From an uncultured archaeon (GTDB taxonomy: Archaea > Thermoproteota > Nitrososphaeria > Nitrososphaerales > Nitrosopumilaceae): DNA of 10,400 nucleotides. Positions 1 through 5,775 of the stretch are shown piece by piece (the stretch's first letter is position 1; each line of letters starts with the position of its first letter). The notes below the pieces were generated by a model. It ran no database searches. It saw only the letters and a list, made by a program, of their open reading frames with translations, and was not told the origin of the DNA. Location: positions 1 through 10,400 of the forward strand of contig CATMRH010000041.1 of NCBI GenBank assembly GCA_950073955.1. Reading direction: 5' to 3'. Both the position numbers and the translations under genes were made by a program.

Positions 1-85
1 CTAAAATGACCACGCCCATACCTACATCGCAAGAACCATCATTCTTGTATTTACAAGAACCATCAAAGTATAATTTGTATCTCAT
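1..85 (-). CDS. RNase HI-like protein, N-terminal fragment (cut by window edge)
   Basis: Reading the minus strand from the ATG at 85-83 gives 28 residues starting MRYKLYFDGSCKYKNDG and running off the window at base 1. The YFDGS strand followed by a glycine-rich turn and GMGVVIL is the first beta-hairpin of RNase HI-type folds (compare YFDGASxGNPG..G.GVV in that family); D8 would be the first catalytic, metal-binding aspartate. RNase HI cleaves the RNA strand of RNA:DNA hybrids. The gene starts 34 nt after the stop of the aRF1-like gene on the same strand, so co-transcription is likely. The DGSC segment occurs twice (residues 8-11 and 17-20), reflecting an 11-bp DNA repeat. Only the N-terminus is visible, so the remaining catalytic residues cannot be checked. 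Confidence 0.6.
   Translation of the reverse strand, partial: MRYKLYFDGSCKYKNDGSCDVGMGVVIL
30..64. repeat. 11-bp direct repeat with interleaved inverted repeat
   Basis: CAAGAACCATC occurs at 30-40 and again at 54-64. Between and overlapping these, TTCTTGTA (42-49) and TACAAGAA (52-59) form a perfect 8-bp inverted repeat with a 2-nt spacer, and CAAGAA (30-35) can also pair with TTCTTG (42-47). All of this lies in the first codons of the RNase HI-like gene. It may be only a local duplication of the DGSC coding unit. Confidence 0.45.
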
Positions 86-119
86 TTTTTAAAAACTAGG
101 CGGATTAATTCTTCAAAGG

Positions 120-1193
120 TTATTTTATCCTGTATCGAAGTATGGCTAAAACCGAATCATGGATTTCCAGCTTTTTGATTATTTTTGGAGAGGCCGCAAA
201 TTCAATGTTAGCTGACGTGTTTTTTGCAATCTCCAGCATCTTCATTATCTTTTTGAATTGAGAATCTGTGTGATAATCCGTAGAAACGATTAGCGTGTCT
301 ACCGCTCCGATTTCCAACGCCTTGTAAATGACATCGTTTCTTTTCGCAGTCAACCCTTCTTTGACCAGTTTTTCGTATTTTTCAATGATCCCTACAACAT
401 ATTTTCTTCTATGCTGGTACAGGTGGCGGATTATTTTCTTATGAACATCGCTAATTGGGGTGGAAAAAGACAAGTTTTCTACAAATCGACATTTTTTTAC
501 CAACTCAGAGTCTAGCTCACTATAAAATTCTGTCTTTGCAGGACCTATTCCACCTAACAGTATTAATTCAGAATTAGAATCCATGTTTCTGACTTTGGTT
601 GCAACTTTCTTAAAAAAAACATGAATCTTTGTTTGTCTTGCCCTTAGGAATCTCCCCTGACTCTGTCCTCCTTTTCTATGTCTACTTCGTAGATCAATCC
701 GAAGCTTTGCTTCTTGAATAATTTGACTACCATGAAATTTCTGTATTCTTGCAGATTTTTGATCAAGTGTTATTAGTAAAACATCATGATTGGTTTTGAG
801 AATATCACGGAATGGTTTGATGTATGGTTTCTTGCTTGCCATGTAGATGTAGGGAAGTCTCTTTGAGGTTCCAATCTCTTTGGTGTGTACTTTGCCGTTC
901 TTTATCCACCCAAAAATACATAGAGTCTTTGCAAACTTGCCTGCCGAAGAAGGACTCTTTCTGAGGTGTGTGATTCTTTTTTCTATTTCTGATTCAATTT
1001 TTTCAAATGATTCCTTTCTCTTTGTTTCTTGTAACAAAGAGATAGTTTCTGTCCCCTTACCATATGGATAGTATACAGACACACATGGAGAGTCAATCTG
1101 TTTTATCTCATAGAGAAATTGATTCAGGGAATACCACTCAGATGAGGAGATCTCAATAGATTCTAGATTGTTCTTCACAAGTTTTGCTTGCAT
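120..1193 (-). CDS. aRF1/eRF1-family paralogue with GGQ but without stop-codon decoding motifs
   Basis: This 357-residue protein belongs to the archaeal/eukaryotic class-1 release factor family. Those factors enter the ribosomal A site and use a GGQ loop to hydrolyse peptidyl-tRNA. Visible hallmarks are RKGGQSQGRF (GGQ at residues 175-177), a domain-3 segment GAVDTLIVS, and the family-typical C-terminal ending AILRYRI. It is clearly shorter than canonical aRF1 (about 400-420 aa). In the N domain the helix continues LLQETKRKESFEKIESEIEK exactly where canonical aRF1 carries the TAxNIKS loop, and the YxCxxxF motif is replaced by YMASKKPY (residues 117-124). Domain 3 also lacks the usual cysteine-rich zinc insertion. 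I infer a codon-independent rescue or quality-control hydrolase, comparable in logic to VLRF1/Vms1-type factors, rather than the normal terminator. The start ATG (1193-1191) lies 9 nt after the upstream zinc-finger gene's stop, so the two are probably co-transcribed. Confidence 0.8.
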   Translation of the reverse strand: MQAKLVKNNLESIEISSSEWYSLNQFLYEIKQIDSPCVSVYYPYGKGTETISLLQETKRKESFEKIESEIEKRITHLRKSPSSAGKFAKTLCIFGWIKNGKVHTKEIGTSKRLPYIYMASKKPYIKPFRDILKTNHDVLLITLDQKSARIQKFHGSQIIQEAKLRIDLRSRHRKGGQSQGRFLRARQTKIHVFFKKVATKVRNMDSNSELILLGGIGPAKTEFYSELDSELVKKCRFVENLSFSTPISDVHKKIIRHLYQHRRKYVVGIIEKYEKLVKEGLTAKRNDVIYKALEIGAVDTLIVSTDYHTDSQFKKIMKMLEIAKNTSANIEFAASPKIIKKLEIHDSVLAILRYRIK

Positions 1194-1202
1194 TGTGTTC
1201 TG

Positions 1203-1391
1203 TTAGTCTAATTTTTCAAAGGCATTTCTAAAAGTATTTGGGTTTGCTTTGAGTTGTGAATCCACAATTGATTGTGAAAATTTGTGCACTTTCATCATAT
1301 GTGTTGGAATATCATCACATTCTTTCTTACAGGTTCTACATAGATACTTCATATCAGATTTAAAGTGCCTTTTAGGTACTATTAGAACCAT
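1203..1391 (-). CDS. C2H2-type zinc-finger mini-protein
   Basis: A 62-residue protein with one C2H2-like finger: C18-x2-C21, nine residues, then H31-x4-H36 (CRTCKKECDDIPTHMMKVH), followed by a basic/polar tail. Small single-finger proteins of this kind are common in Thaumarchaeota and are thought to bind nucleic acid or protein; no specific role is known to me. The first Met is preferred over Met14 because a TATA-like element (1414-1423) lies about 26 nt upstream of it, giving a near-leaderless transcript, although the finger itself would be intact from either start. It is the first gene of a likely operon with the aRF1-like gene (9-nt gap) and the RNase HI-like gene, which hints at an RNA or translation-related job. 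Confidence 0.7.
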   Translation of the reverse strand: MVLIVPKRHFKSDMKYLCRTCKKECDDIPTHMMKVHKFSQSIVDSQLKANPNTFRNAFEKLD

Positions 1392-1413
1392 TTGTTTAAT
1401 TCTTCTAAATGTA

Positions 1414-1423
1414 ACATATTAAG
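1414..1423 (-). promoter_or_regulatory. TATA-like element for zinc-finger/aRF1-like operon
   Basis: Minus-strand CTTAATATGT is centred about 26 nt upstream of the ATG at 1391, the spacing expected for an archaeal TATA box driving a leaderless or near-leaderless transcript. Placement is by eye only. Confidence 0.4.
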
Positions 1424-1485
1424 CCCAAATAATCAGGCTCAAGTTCTTTTTTCCAGATATTTTTCTAATTAAATTAAAATTATTT

Positions 1486-2214
1486 CTAGTTTGATATCTT
1501 CATAATTCCTTCTTTGATCAAGAATTGAAGTGCGCTAATAAATTCACTATCTGAAGATTTTCCATCTACCCAGACACCTGTAGTAAATTTAATCCAAGAT
1601 GGAATTTCATTAGATGCTACATCCGAACCTTGTGCAGTTGGAGGAAGTACAATAATTCTATCTGCAATAAGGAACTGAATTGCATTGATAAATTCATTAT
1701 CTGAAGATTTTCCATCTACCCAAACACCTGAAGTAAATTTAATCCAATCAGGAACTTTGGCAGTAGCAGGTAATTTTTGTTCCATAGATGTGTCATTGGA
1801 ACTTATCACAAATGACATTTTTTTTACTGTTGCCTGTGAACTGCCATACTGAGCTTTAACAATGTATTTCCCATCAGAGAATTTCTCATTTAGTGTTATA
1901 GTATGTGAGAATGTGCCATCAATATTGACTGGAGTTTTCTTAGTTGAAATAAAGTTGTTATTAGAATCAAAGATTGAAATCCGTAAATTTCTGTCTTCGT
2001 CATACTTGTTGACATTTCCAGAAAATGTTATTGTTTCTCCAAGATTGTATGATTCTTTATCAGAGTATATCTCTACAGTGTAGTTGTTAGCACTGCTTTG
2101 TGGAGGAGGAGCGCCATAACCAAAAGCCTCAGATCCTAATGAAGTTACGAGAAATAATGACATTGCAGTAATAATGAAAATTTTGTTAAATCTAGTAATT
2201 AACACTCTGTACAT
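1486..2214 (-). CDS. Secreted/surface protein with Ig-like domain and two WIKF-GVWVDGK repeats
   Basis: A 242-residue protein. Residues 1-32 look like a signal peptide: basic N-terminus (MYRVLITRFNK), hydrophobic core at 11-27, and small residues near 28-32. Residues ~44-137 alternate short hydrophobic strands with turns (YTVEIYSDKESYNLGETITF..., DGTFSHTITL, GKYIVKAQY), typical of an Ig/macroglobulin-like beta-sandwich in exported archaeal proteins. Two near-identical ~30-residue units follow (154-183 and 204-233), each with WIKF, GVWVDGKSSD, EFI and QFLI. Units of the type PxWIKxxxxxWxxGxxxDxxFxxxxQxLI recur in many thaumarchaeal surface proteins and their function is unknown. ATG start at 2214 with GAGG about 5 nt upstream (Shine-Dalgarno-like). 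It is divergent from the reductase gene. No enzymatic motif is seen; a cell-envelope role is inferred. Confidence 0.75.
   Translation of the reverse strand: MYRVLITRFNKIFIITAMSLFLVTSLGSEAFGYGAPPPQSSANNYTVEIYSDKESYNLGETITFSGNVNKYDEDRNLRISIFDSNNNFISTKKTPVNIDGTFSHTITLNEKFSDGKYIVKAQYGSSQATVKKMSFVISSNDTSMEQKLPATAKVPDWIKFTSGVWVDGKSSDNEFINAIQFLIADRIIVLPPTAQGSDVASNEIPSWIKFTTGVWVDGKSSDSEFISALQFLIKEGIMKISN
1516..1605 (-). repeat. Coding repeat unit 2 (WIKF-GVWVDGK)
   Basis: Encodes residues 204-233 of the secreted protein and closely matches the unit at 1666-1755 in both DNA and protein. The centre of the unit (the SSDxEF, VDGK and WIKF codons) is almost unchanged between copies. The offset between units is exactly 150 nt (50 codons), indicating tandem duplication of a 50-residue module. 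Confidence 0.8.
1666..1755 (-). repeat. Coding repeat unit 1 (WIKF-GVWVDGK)
   Basis: Encodes residues 154-183 of the secreted protein and pairs with the unit at 1516-1605. Differences are mostly third-position or conservative (V/I, D/S, S/T, N/S), suggesting purifying selection after duplication. Confidence 0.8.
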
Positions 2215-2259
2215 TTTTCCTCATAGGTAACTAAACTTTTGGTTTACACGCTGAATGTA

Positions 2260-2268
2260 TTTTTATTA
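2260..2268 (+). promoter_or_regulatory. TATA-like element for the FAD-dependent reductase gene
   Basis: TTTTTATTA is centred about 26-29 nt upstream of the ATG at 2293, consistent with an archaeal TATA box and a near-leaderless mRNA. The 78-bp gap also has to hold the promoter of the divergent secreted-protein gene. Confidence 0.4.
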
Positions 2269-2292
2269 GGTATGAATTAACCGCAAAATATC

Positions 2293-3306
2293 ATGAAGAT
2301 AGCAGTAATGGGAATGGGAGTAGCAGGCTCTTATCTAATGGCCAGACTAAAAGATTCTGAGCACGAAGTAGTAGGATATGAGAGAATGGTAGAAGAGAGA
2401 CATGACTCTATCTGCGCTTGGGGAACAATAAAGTCAGAGCTAGACAAGTTCTGCGAAAAGACTGGCAGAAATTTTGATGACTTTATGATTCATGATGGCA
2501 AAACCATGAAAGTCAAGATGGGTAATGGTGTAAAGTTTGATATCGGACTGCATGGATTGTGTACCTATAACAAATTAGGATTAATCAAAGATTTTATCAA
2601 AGACTCTAATGTTCATTACGGAGAAGCACCAAAGCTTGAAGAACTAGAAAAAGAGTATGACATGATAGTTGATTGTACAGGATTTCATAGAATTTATCTA
2701 CCAAAACTAAAAGAAGATTTCTTCTTGCCAACATACGAGTACAAAGTTGAATATGAAAACGGCGTACCATTTGATGACTTTTACTTGGAACCATTTCCAG
2801 GAATGTCTGGATACTTTTGGTATTTTCCATTAGGGGAAAAGTGGGCACATATTGGAGCTGGTGATTACAAAAAGAATCACATCAAAGTTACTGATGAGTT
2901 CTTGAAAAAATATGGCGGTAAAGTACTTGCAACTAAAGGACGTCCAATTAGACTAGCAACACCAGATAGATGTAAACCATTCTATTCAGGAAAAGTAGTT
3001 GGTGTTGGAGAGTCAATTGGAACAGTCTTTGCAATGTTAGGTGAGGGAATCATTCCATCTATGCAGTGCGTGGATATTTTCCTTGATAACATGCATGACT
3101 TTGCAGCATATGAAAAGGCAGTTGATAAACACTTCAAAGTATATGCTAAGGTCTTTAATTTCGTTAGAAAAAAAATCCACAAGGACTTTAATTTCTTCAA
3201 GGCATTACCTGACTTTATTGCAATATTCCTATACATGAAAAAGCATGAAAAAAGATTTGGAATGGATATCAAGATTAGTAATTTAATGAAAGTAGCTAAA
3301 GCCTAA
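2293..3306 (+). CDS. FAD-dependent oxidoreductase, geranylgeranyl-reductase-like
   Basis: A 337-residue flavoprotein. The N-terminus is a Rossmann dinucleotide-binding fold: GMGVAGS with glycines at 7, 9 and 12, and an acidic cap E30 at the end of the second strand (VVGYER). VDCTG (126-130) sits where this family has its second FAD-contact strand. GYFWYFPLGE (173-182) resembles the substrate-side PGYxWxFP motif of geranylgeranyl reductases, and VVGVGESIG (235-243) followed by LGEGI (249-253) matches the C-terminal FAD-binding GDAAGxxxPLxGEGI region. Family members saturate isoprenoid chains of archaeal membrane lipids or related polyprenols at the membrane. It is shorter than typical digeranylgeranylglycerophospholipid reductase (~390-400 aa) and its FAD motif lacks the usual Asp and Ala-Ala, so the exact substrate is uncertain. 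Its stop overlaps the convergent neighbour's by 3-4 nt. Confidence 0.75.
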   Translation: MKIAVMGMGVAGSYLMARLKDSEHEVVGYERMVEERHDSICAWGTIKSELDKFCEKTGRNFDDFMIHDGKTMKVKMGNGVKFDIGLHGLCTYNKLGLIKDFIKDSNVHYGEAPKLEELEKEYDMIVDCTGFHRIYLPKLKEDFFLPTYEYKVEYENGVPFDDFYLEPFPGMSGYFWYFPLGEKWAHIGAGDYKKNHIKVTDEFLKKYGGKVLATKGRPIRLATPDRCKPFYSGKVVGVGESIGTVFAMLGEGIIPSMQCVDIFLDNMHDFAAYEKAVDKHFKVYAKVFNFVRKKIHKDFNFFKALPDFIAIFLYMKKHEKRFGMDIKISNLMKVAKA

Positions 3307-4007
3307 CTAAAACTAACTAACCCCAATCCGTCTCTATTTGTACGATTAGAAGCCATATTGTAATCGTAAATAATTTTAGAGTATTCTTTGAATTCGTCTT
3401 TCATAGGATCTAAAGTCTCAGCAAGATAAAATCCTGGACAATCACCTGTAAATTGAAAAGTTGCATGTACACGGGCTTTTCCTTTTTCGTTTTCTAGCCA
3501 AGTACTAAATGGATAAAGATAGCATACTCCAGGTCTGTCAGGATGCATGCTACATCCTCCCGTATCATCTAAAAATCTACATGAGATGTGTGTTCCATCA
3601 TCAGCTTCAGTTTCATCTTTCTTTCTTTTTAGATTAATTGTAGTCATTGTTGTCATTTGCCCTGATGGCCCCGGTTCTTGATAAGTTACAGTAAGTGTTT
3701 CATTTTTTATAAAGTCTGAAGTGTTTTGATATTTCAAACCCTTTCCAATAGTAATTAGATCATCAGAGGTTAACGGAAGTCTTCCTTGTCTGTCACAACA
3801 ATTGTGACAATCAGGCCAATAACATTTCCATAAGATGTATCTCTTTTTAGAATTAAGATAGGGTACATGAAAGATTACATCTTTTACTTTTATGGTATAA
3901 TCAGAGACATCAGTAACTTTGCCTAAAGTAAATTCTCTTAAAATTGGATCAATGTCCCAATCTTTTTCTAACAGATTTAATGATTCTTCAATTTCTTTTT
4001 GAGACAA
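3303..4007 (-). CDS. YkgJ-family cysteine-cluster protein
   Basis: A 234-residue protein with the YkgJ (CxCxxCC-type) arrangement. An N-terminal cluster C62-x4-C67-x2-C70-C71 (CYWPDCHNCC) is followed by RLPLTSDDL, then a C-terminal set C143, C152 and C162 in CRFLDDTGGCSMHPDRPGVC, leading into the family-typical YLYPF. These proteins are thought to bind a zinc ion or Fe-S cluster, and their biochemical role is unsettled. The start must be TTG at 4007-4005: an in-frame TGA is immediately upstream and there is no in-frame ATG before the middle of the protein. A TATA-like stretch (4031-4040) is about 26 nt upstream. The region around residues 105-140 (TMTT, KRKKDETEADDG) is probably a flexible insertion between the two cysteine sets. 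It converges with the reductase gene (4-nt overlap of ends). Confidence 0.75.
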   Translation of the reverse strand: MSQKEIEESLNLLEKDWDIDPILREFTLGKVTDVSDYTIKVKDVIFHVPYLNSKKRYILWKCYWPDCHNCCDRQGRLPLTSDDLITIGKGLKYQNTSDFIKNETLTVTYQEPGPSGQMTTMTTINLKRKKDETEADDGTHISCRFLDDTGGCSMHPDRPGVCYLYPFSTWLENEKGKARVHATFQFTGDCPGFYLAETLDPMKDEFKEYSKIIYDYNMASNRTNRDGLGLVSFS

Positions 4008-4030
4008 TCAAGTTATTACATATTTTGTAG

Positions 4031-4040
4031 ATTTTATTAA
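4031..4040 (-). promoter_or_regulatory. TATA-like element for the YkgJ-family gene
   Basis: Minus-strand TTAATAAAAT is centred ~28 nt upstream of the TTG start. This supports TTG as a real, nearly leaderless start. Confidence 0.4.
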
Positions 4041-4070
4041 TGTAGTTAGAATTGAGTGATTTCAGTAAAT

Positions 4071-4080
4071 GATTATATTC
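4071..4080 (+). promoter_or_regulatory. TATA-like element for tRNA-Gln
   Basis: GATTATATTC is centred about 28 nt upstream of the mature tRNA 5' end at 4105, the usual spacing for an archaeal tRNA promoter with a very short 5' leader. Confidence 0.45.
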
Positions 4081-4104
4081 TAAAACACCAGAATTTGTTT
4101 TGGT

Positions 4105-4192
4105 AGCCCGATAGTCTAGTGGTCAAGGATTCTGCCCTCTGGATCTCATGAGTGGATAGGCGGAGACGGGAGTTCGAATCTTCCTCGGGCTA
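4105..4192 (+). tRNA. tRNA-Gln (CUG) with a 15-nt intron at 37/38
   Basis: The cloverleaf folds by hand. The 7-bp acceptor AGCCCGA/TCGGGCT begins with A1-U72, which in archaea is characteristic of tRNA-Gln (charged via Glu-tRNA-Gln and GatDE). The D-stem is GTCT/GGAT with loop AGTGGTCAA. The anticodon stem is CTGCC (4132-4136) with GGCGG (4159-4163). The T-arm is GGGAG-TTCGAAT-CTTCC and the discriminator is A (4192). Without splicing the anticodon loop would have 22 nt. Removing 4143-4157 leaves the 7-nt loop CTCTGGA with anticodon CTG (4139-4141). The intron sits at the canonical 37/38 site; a bulge-helix-bulge can be drawn but its central helix has a C-U mismatch, so it is a relaxed motif. 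CCA is not encoded. The gene converges on rps7, 12 nt away. Confidence 0.9.
4143..4157 (+). other. tRNA-Gln intron (15 nt)
   Basis: ATCTCATGAGTGGAT lies between G37 (4142) and A38 (4158) of the tRNA. The exact cut positions are inferred from the requirement for a 7-nt anticodon loop and the canonical archaeal 37/38 location; a shift by one base cannot be excluded. Confidence 0.75.
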
Positions 4193-4204
4193 CTGTAAAA
4201 ATTT

Positions 4205-4804
4205 CTATCTTGATGCTTGTGCTATACGTTCTAACTCATTTTTCTTCTTCACAGAAGGAGCATTTGGGTCATTGTTTGCTGCAAGCATAAGTTGCTCAGC
4301 CATGTGTTCTTCAATTGGTTTTGGATTGGAAAATGTTGCTTCTTTAATTGCATCTGAGATGAATTTTAGAGCCAAGTCAACTCTTCTGATCGGAGCAACA
4401 TCGACTGAGACATGGTATACAGTTCCACCATAAACAATTCTAGTAGTGTCTTCGTTTGGAGCAGAAAACTCTACTGCTCTTACTAAAACTTCAACTGGGT
4501 TTTGTCCAGTTTTTAGTGCAATAATATCAAATGCAGTTTTTACAGTATTGAGAACTTTGGTCTTTTTTCCAGTCATTCTTCCTGTGTTCTTTGCATATTT
4601 CTTTCCAAAGTGCATTGTCTTGTTGATTAATCGTTCAACAAGGTTAACATCAGCTTTGTTGAATCTCTTGAGTGCTGAACGGCCAAAGGTGTATGGTAAA
4701 ATTTGTTTTCTCAATGAGATTGCAGTCTTTAATCCAGGATCTTTGACCTCAATATCTGACAAATCCCATTTCCTAAATAATAACAAATTCTTTGTTTCTG
4801 CCAT
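4205..4804 (-). CDS. rps7: 30S ribosomal protein S7 (archaeal uS7)
   Basis: A 199-residue protein matching archaeal/eukaryotic S7, which nucleates the 30S head by binding the 3' major domain of 16S rRNA. Recognisable segments are NKADVNLVERLINKTM, the NPVEVLVRAVEFSAPNEDTT block with RIVYGGTVYHVSVDVAPIRR, DLALKFI, and a basic C-terminus ending KKKNELERIAQASR. Its ATG (4804-4802) is 2 nt downstream of the rps12 stop, and a GGAG Shine-Dalgarno lies in the last rps12 codons, so translation is coupled. It is the last gene of the L30e-NusA-S12-S7 string. A T-run follows its stop on the minus strand (4195-4204 region), a plausible archaeal termination signal just before the convergent tRNA gene. Confidence 0.96.
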   Translation of the reverse strand: MAETKNLLLFRKWDLSDIEVKDPGLKTAISLRKQILPYTFGRSALKRFNKADVNLVERLINKTMHFGKKYAKNTGRMTGKKTKVLNTVKTAFDIIALKTGQNPVEVLVRAVEFSAPNEDTTRIVYGGTVYHVSVDVAPIRRVDLALKFISDAIKEATFSNPKPIEEHMAEQLMLAANNDPNAPSVKKKNELERIAQASR

Positions 4805-4806
4805 TT

Positions 4807-5244
4807 CTATCTCCTTGGTTTCTCTTTCTTACCAATTACCAACTCATGAAGTGACGTATCATTAACTTTGAAAACTTTGAATCTAACACCAGGAATATCC
4901 CCCATTGCACCACCTTGTGTTGCACCCATACCTTGAATGTGTACCTCATCGTGTTCATCAATAAAGTTCATTGCACCATCTCGTGGCAAAAATGCTGTAA
5001 CGGTTTTACCATTTTTAATTAATTGAACTCTAACACATTTTCTTATAGCAGAGTTAGGTTGTTTTGCTGCAATACCTACTTTTTCTAAAACAATGCCTCT
5101 TGCTTGAGGTGCACCTCCAAGAGGATCAGATTTTTTATCAATACCAAGTTTTCTTCTTTTGTAAGTAGAGATTGCCCATCTCTGTTTCTTTTTCTTAGCG
5201 GTCAAAACTCTACCAGCAAATAATCCAAGAGGTGATTTTCTCAT
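4807..5244 (-). CDS. rps12: 30S ribosomal protein S12 (archaeal uS12)
   Basis: A 145-residue protein of the usual archaeal S12 length. It sits at the decoding centre of the small subunit and monitors codon-anticodon pairing. Diagnostic segments are GGAPQARGIVLEKVGIAAK, PNSAIRKCVRVQLIKNGK, FLPRDGAMNFIDEHDEV and GDIPGVRFKVFKVN, with a basic C-terminus KKEKPRR. The ATG at 5244-5242 is 3 nt past the nusA stop, and GGAG within the final nusA codons gives a Shine-Dalgarno about 9 nt upstream. The order nusA-rps12-rps7 downstream of the RNA polymerase genes is the classic archaeal arrangement. Confidence 0.97.
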   Translation of the reverse strand: MRKSPLGLFAGRVLTAKKKKQRWAISTYKRRKLGIDKKSDPLGGAPQARGIVLEKVGIAAKQPNSAIRKCVRVQLIKNGKTVTAFLPRDGAMNFIDEHDEVHIQGMGATQGGAMGDIPGVRFKVFKVNDTSLHELVIGKKEKPRR

Positions 5245-5247
5245 ATA

Positions 5248-5712
5248 TTACATCTCCAATGTTGCCCTTTCAGGACTGTTAATCAGCACGTTTGTAATGT
5301 TAAAATATCGTTTTGCAAGTAGCCTTGCTTTCTCAGCATTCCTGCCTTCTCTTCCAACAACAATTCCTTTCTTTCTTGGGTCTACCATAACAATTGCCTG
5401 TTTTGACCCATCTAGTCGTGTATTTATTTTTACTTCAGAAACTAGTTTTGAATTAAGTAAATTAGTCAAAAATTTAACTGGATCTTCATCAAATTCTACC
5501 AATTCAACATTTCTTTTGAGAATATTTTGTAATGATTTGATATGAACGCCACCTTTGCCAATTGCTAAACCCATTTTACCAGAATTAACTACAAAAATTA
5601 TTCTATCTTGTTTTTCATCTTCAATACAATCACGTGCAGTAGCACCTGTAACATTTTGGAAAAGAGATATCATACGCATTTGTTCAGTTGTGATTTTAAT
5701 TGCTTGTGTCAT
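5248..5712 (-). CDS. nusA: Archaeal NusA-like transcription factor (two KH domains)
   Basis: A 154-residue protein that, like other archaeal NusA proteins, consists essentially of two KH RNA-binding domains and lacks the S1 and N-terminal RNAP-binding domains of bacterial NusA. KH1 carries IGKGG at residues 51-55 and KH2 carries VGREG at 119-123, the GxxG loops that grip single-stranded RNA. Archaeal NusA is presumed to act in elongation/termination; its position between rpl30e and rps12 in the polymerase-ribosome cluster is conserved. The ATG at 5712-5710 is preceded by AGGA about 7-8 nt upstream. The 63-nt gap after rpl30e contains an AT-rich stretch (around 5748-5757) that could serve as a weak internal promoter. 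Confidence 0.94.
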   Translation of the reverse strand: MTQAIKITTEQMRMISLFQNVTGATARDCIEDEKQDRIIFVVNSGKMGLAIGKGGVHIKSLQNILKRNVELVEFDEDPVKFLTNLLNSKLVSEVKINTRLDGSKQAIVMVDPRKKGIVVGREGRNAEKARLLAKRYFNITNVLINSPERATLEM

Positions 5713-5775
5713 AAAAAGTCCTATTTATCTCCGAACAGAAATGTCTCATTTAAACTTAGATAAAATGAAATACAA

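Noticed and set aside
1203..1352. Met14 as start of the zinc-finger protein
   Set aside because: It would keep the finger intact, but the TATA-like element is spaced for the first ATG at 1391. Kept as a lesser alternative.
2606..3272. Open frames overlapping the reductase gene on both strands
   Set aside because: The reductase frame has clear Rossmann and FAD motifs along its length; the alternatives have none.
4105..4192. tRNA-Glu (CTC) reading of the tRNA gene
   Set aside because: CTC occurs inside the part that must be spliced out. The A1-U72 acceptor pair and the 7-nt loop after intron removal give CTG, i.e. Gln.
4152..4865. Plus-strand open frames opposite the tRNA, rps7 and rps12
   Set aside because: They are antisense to strongly conserved ribosomal protein genes, overlap the tRNA, and their translations (Ser/Phe-rich) resemble no protein.
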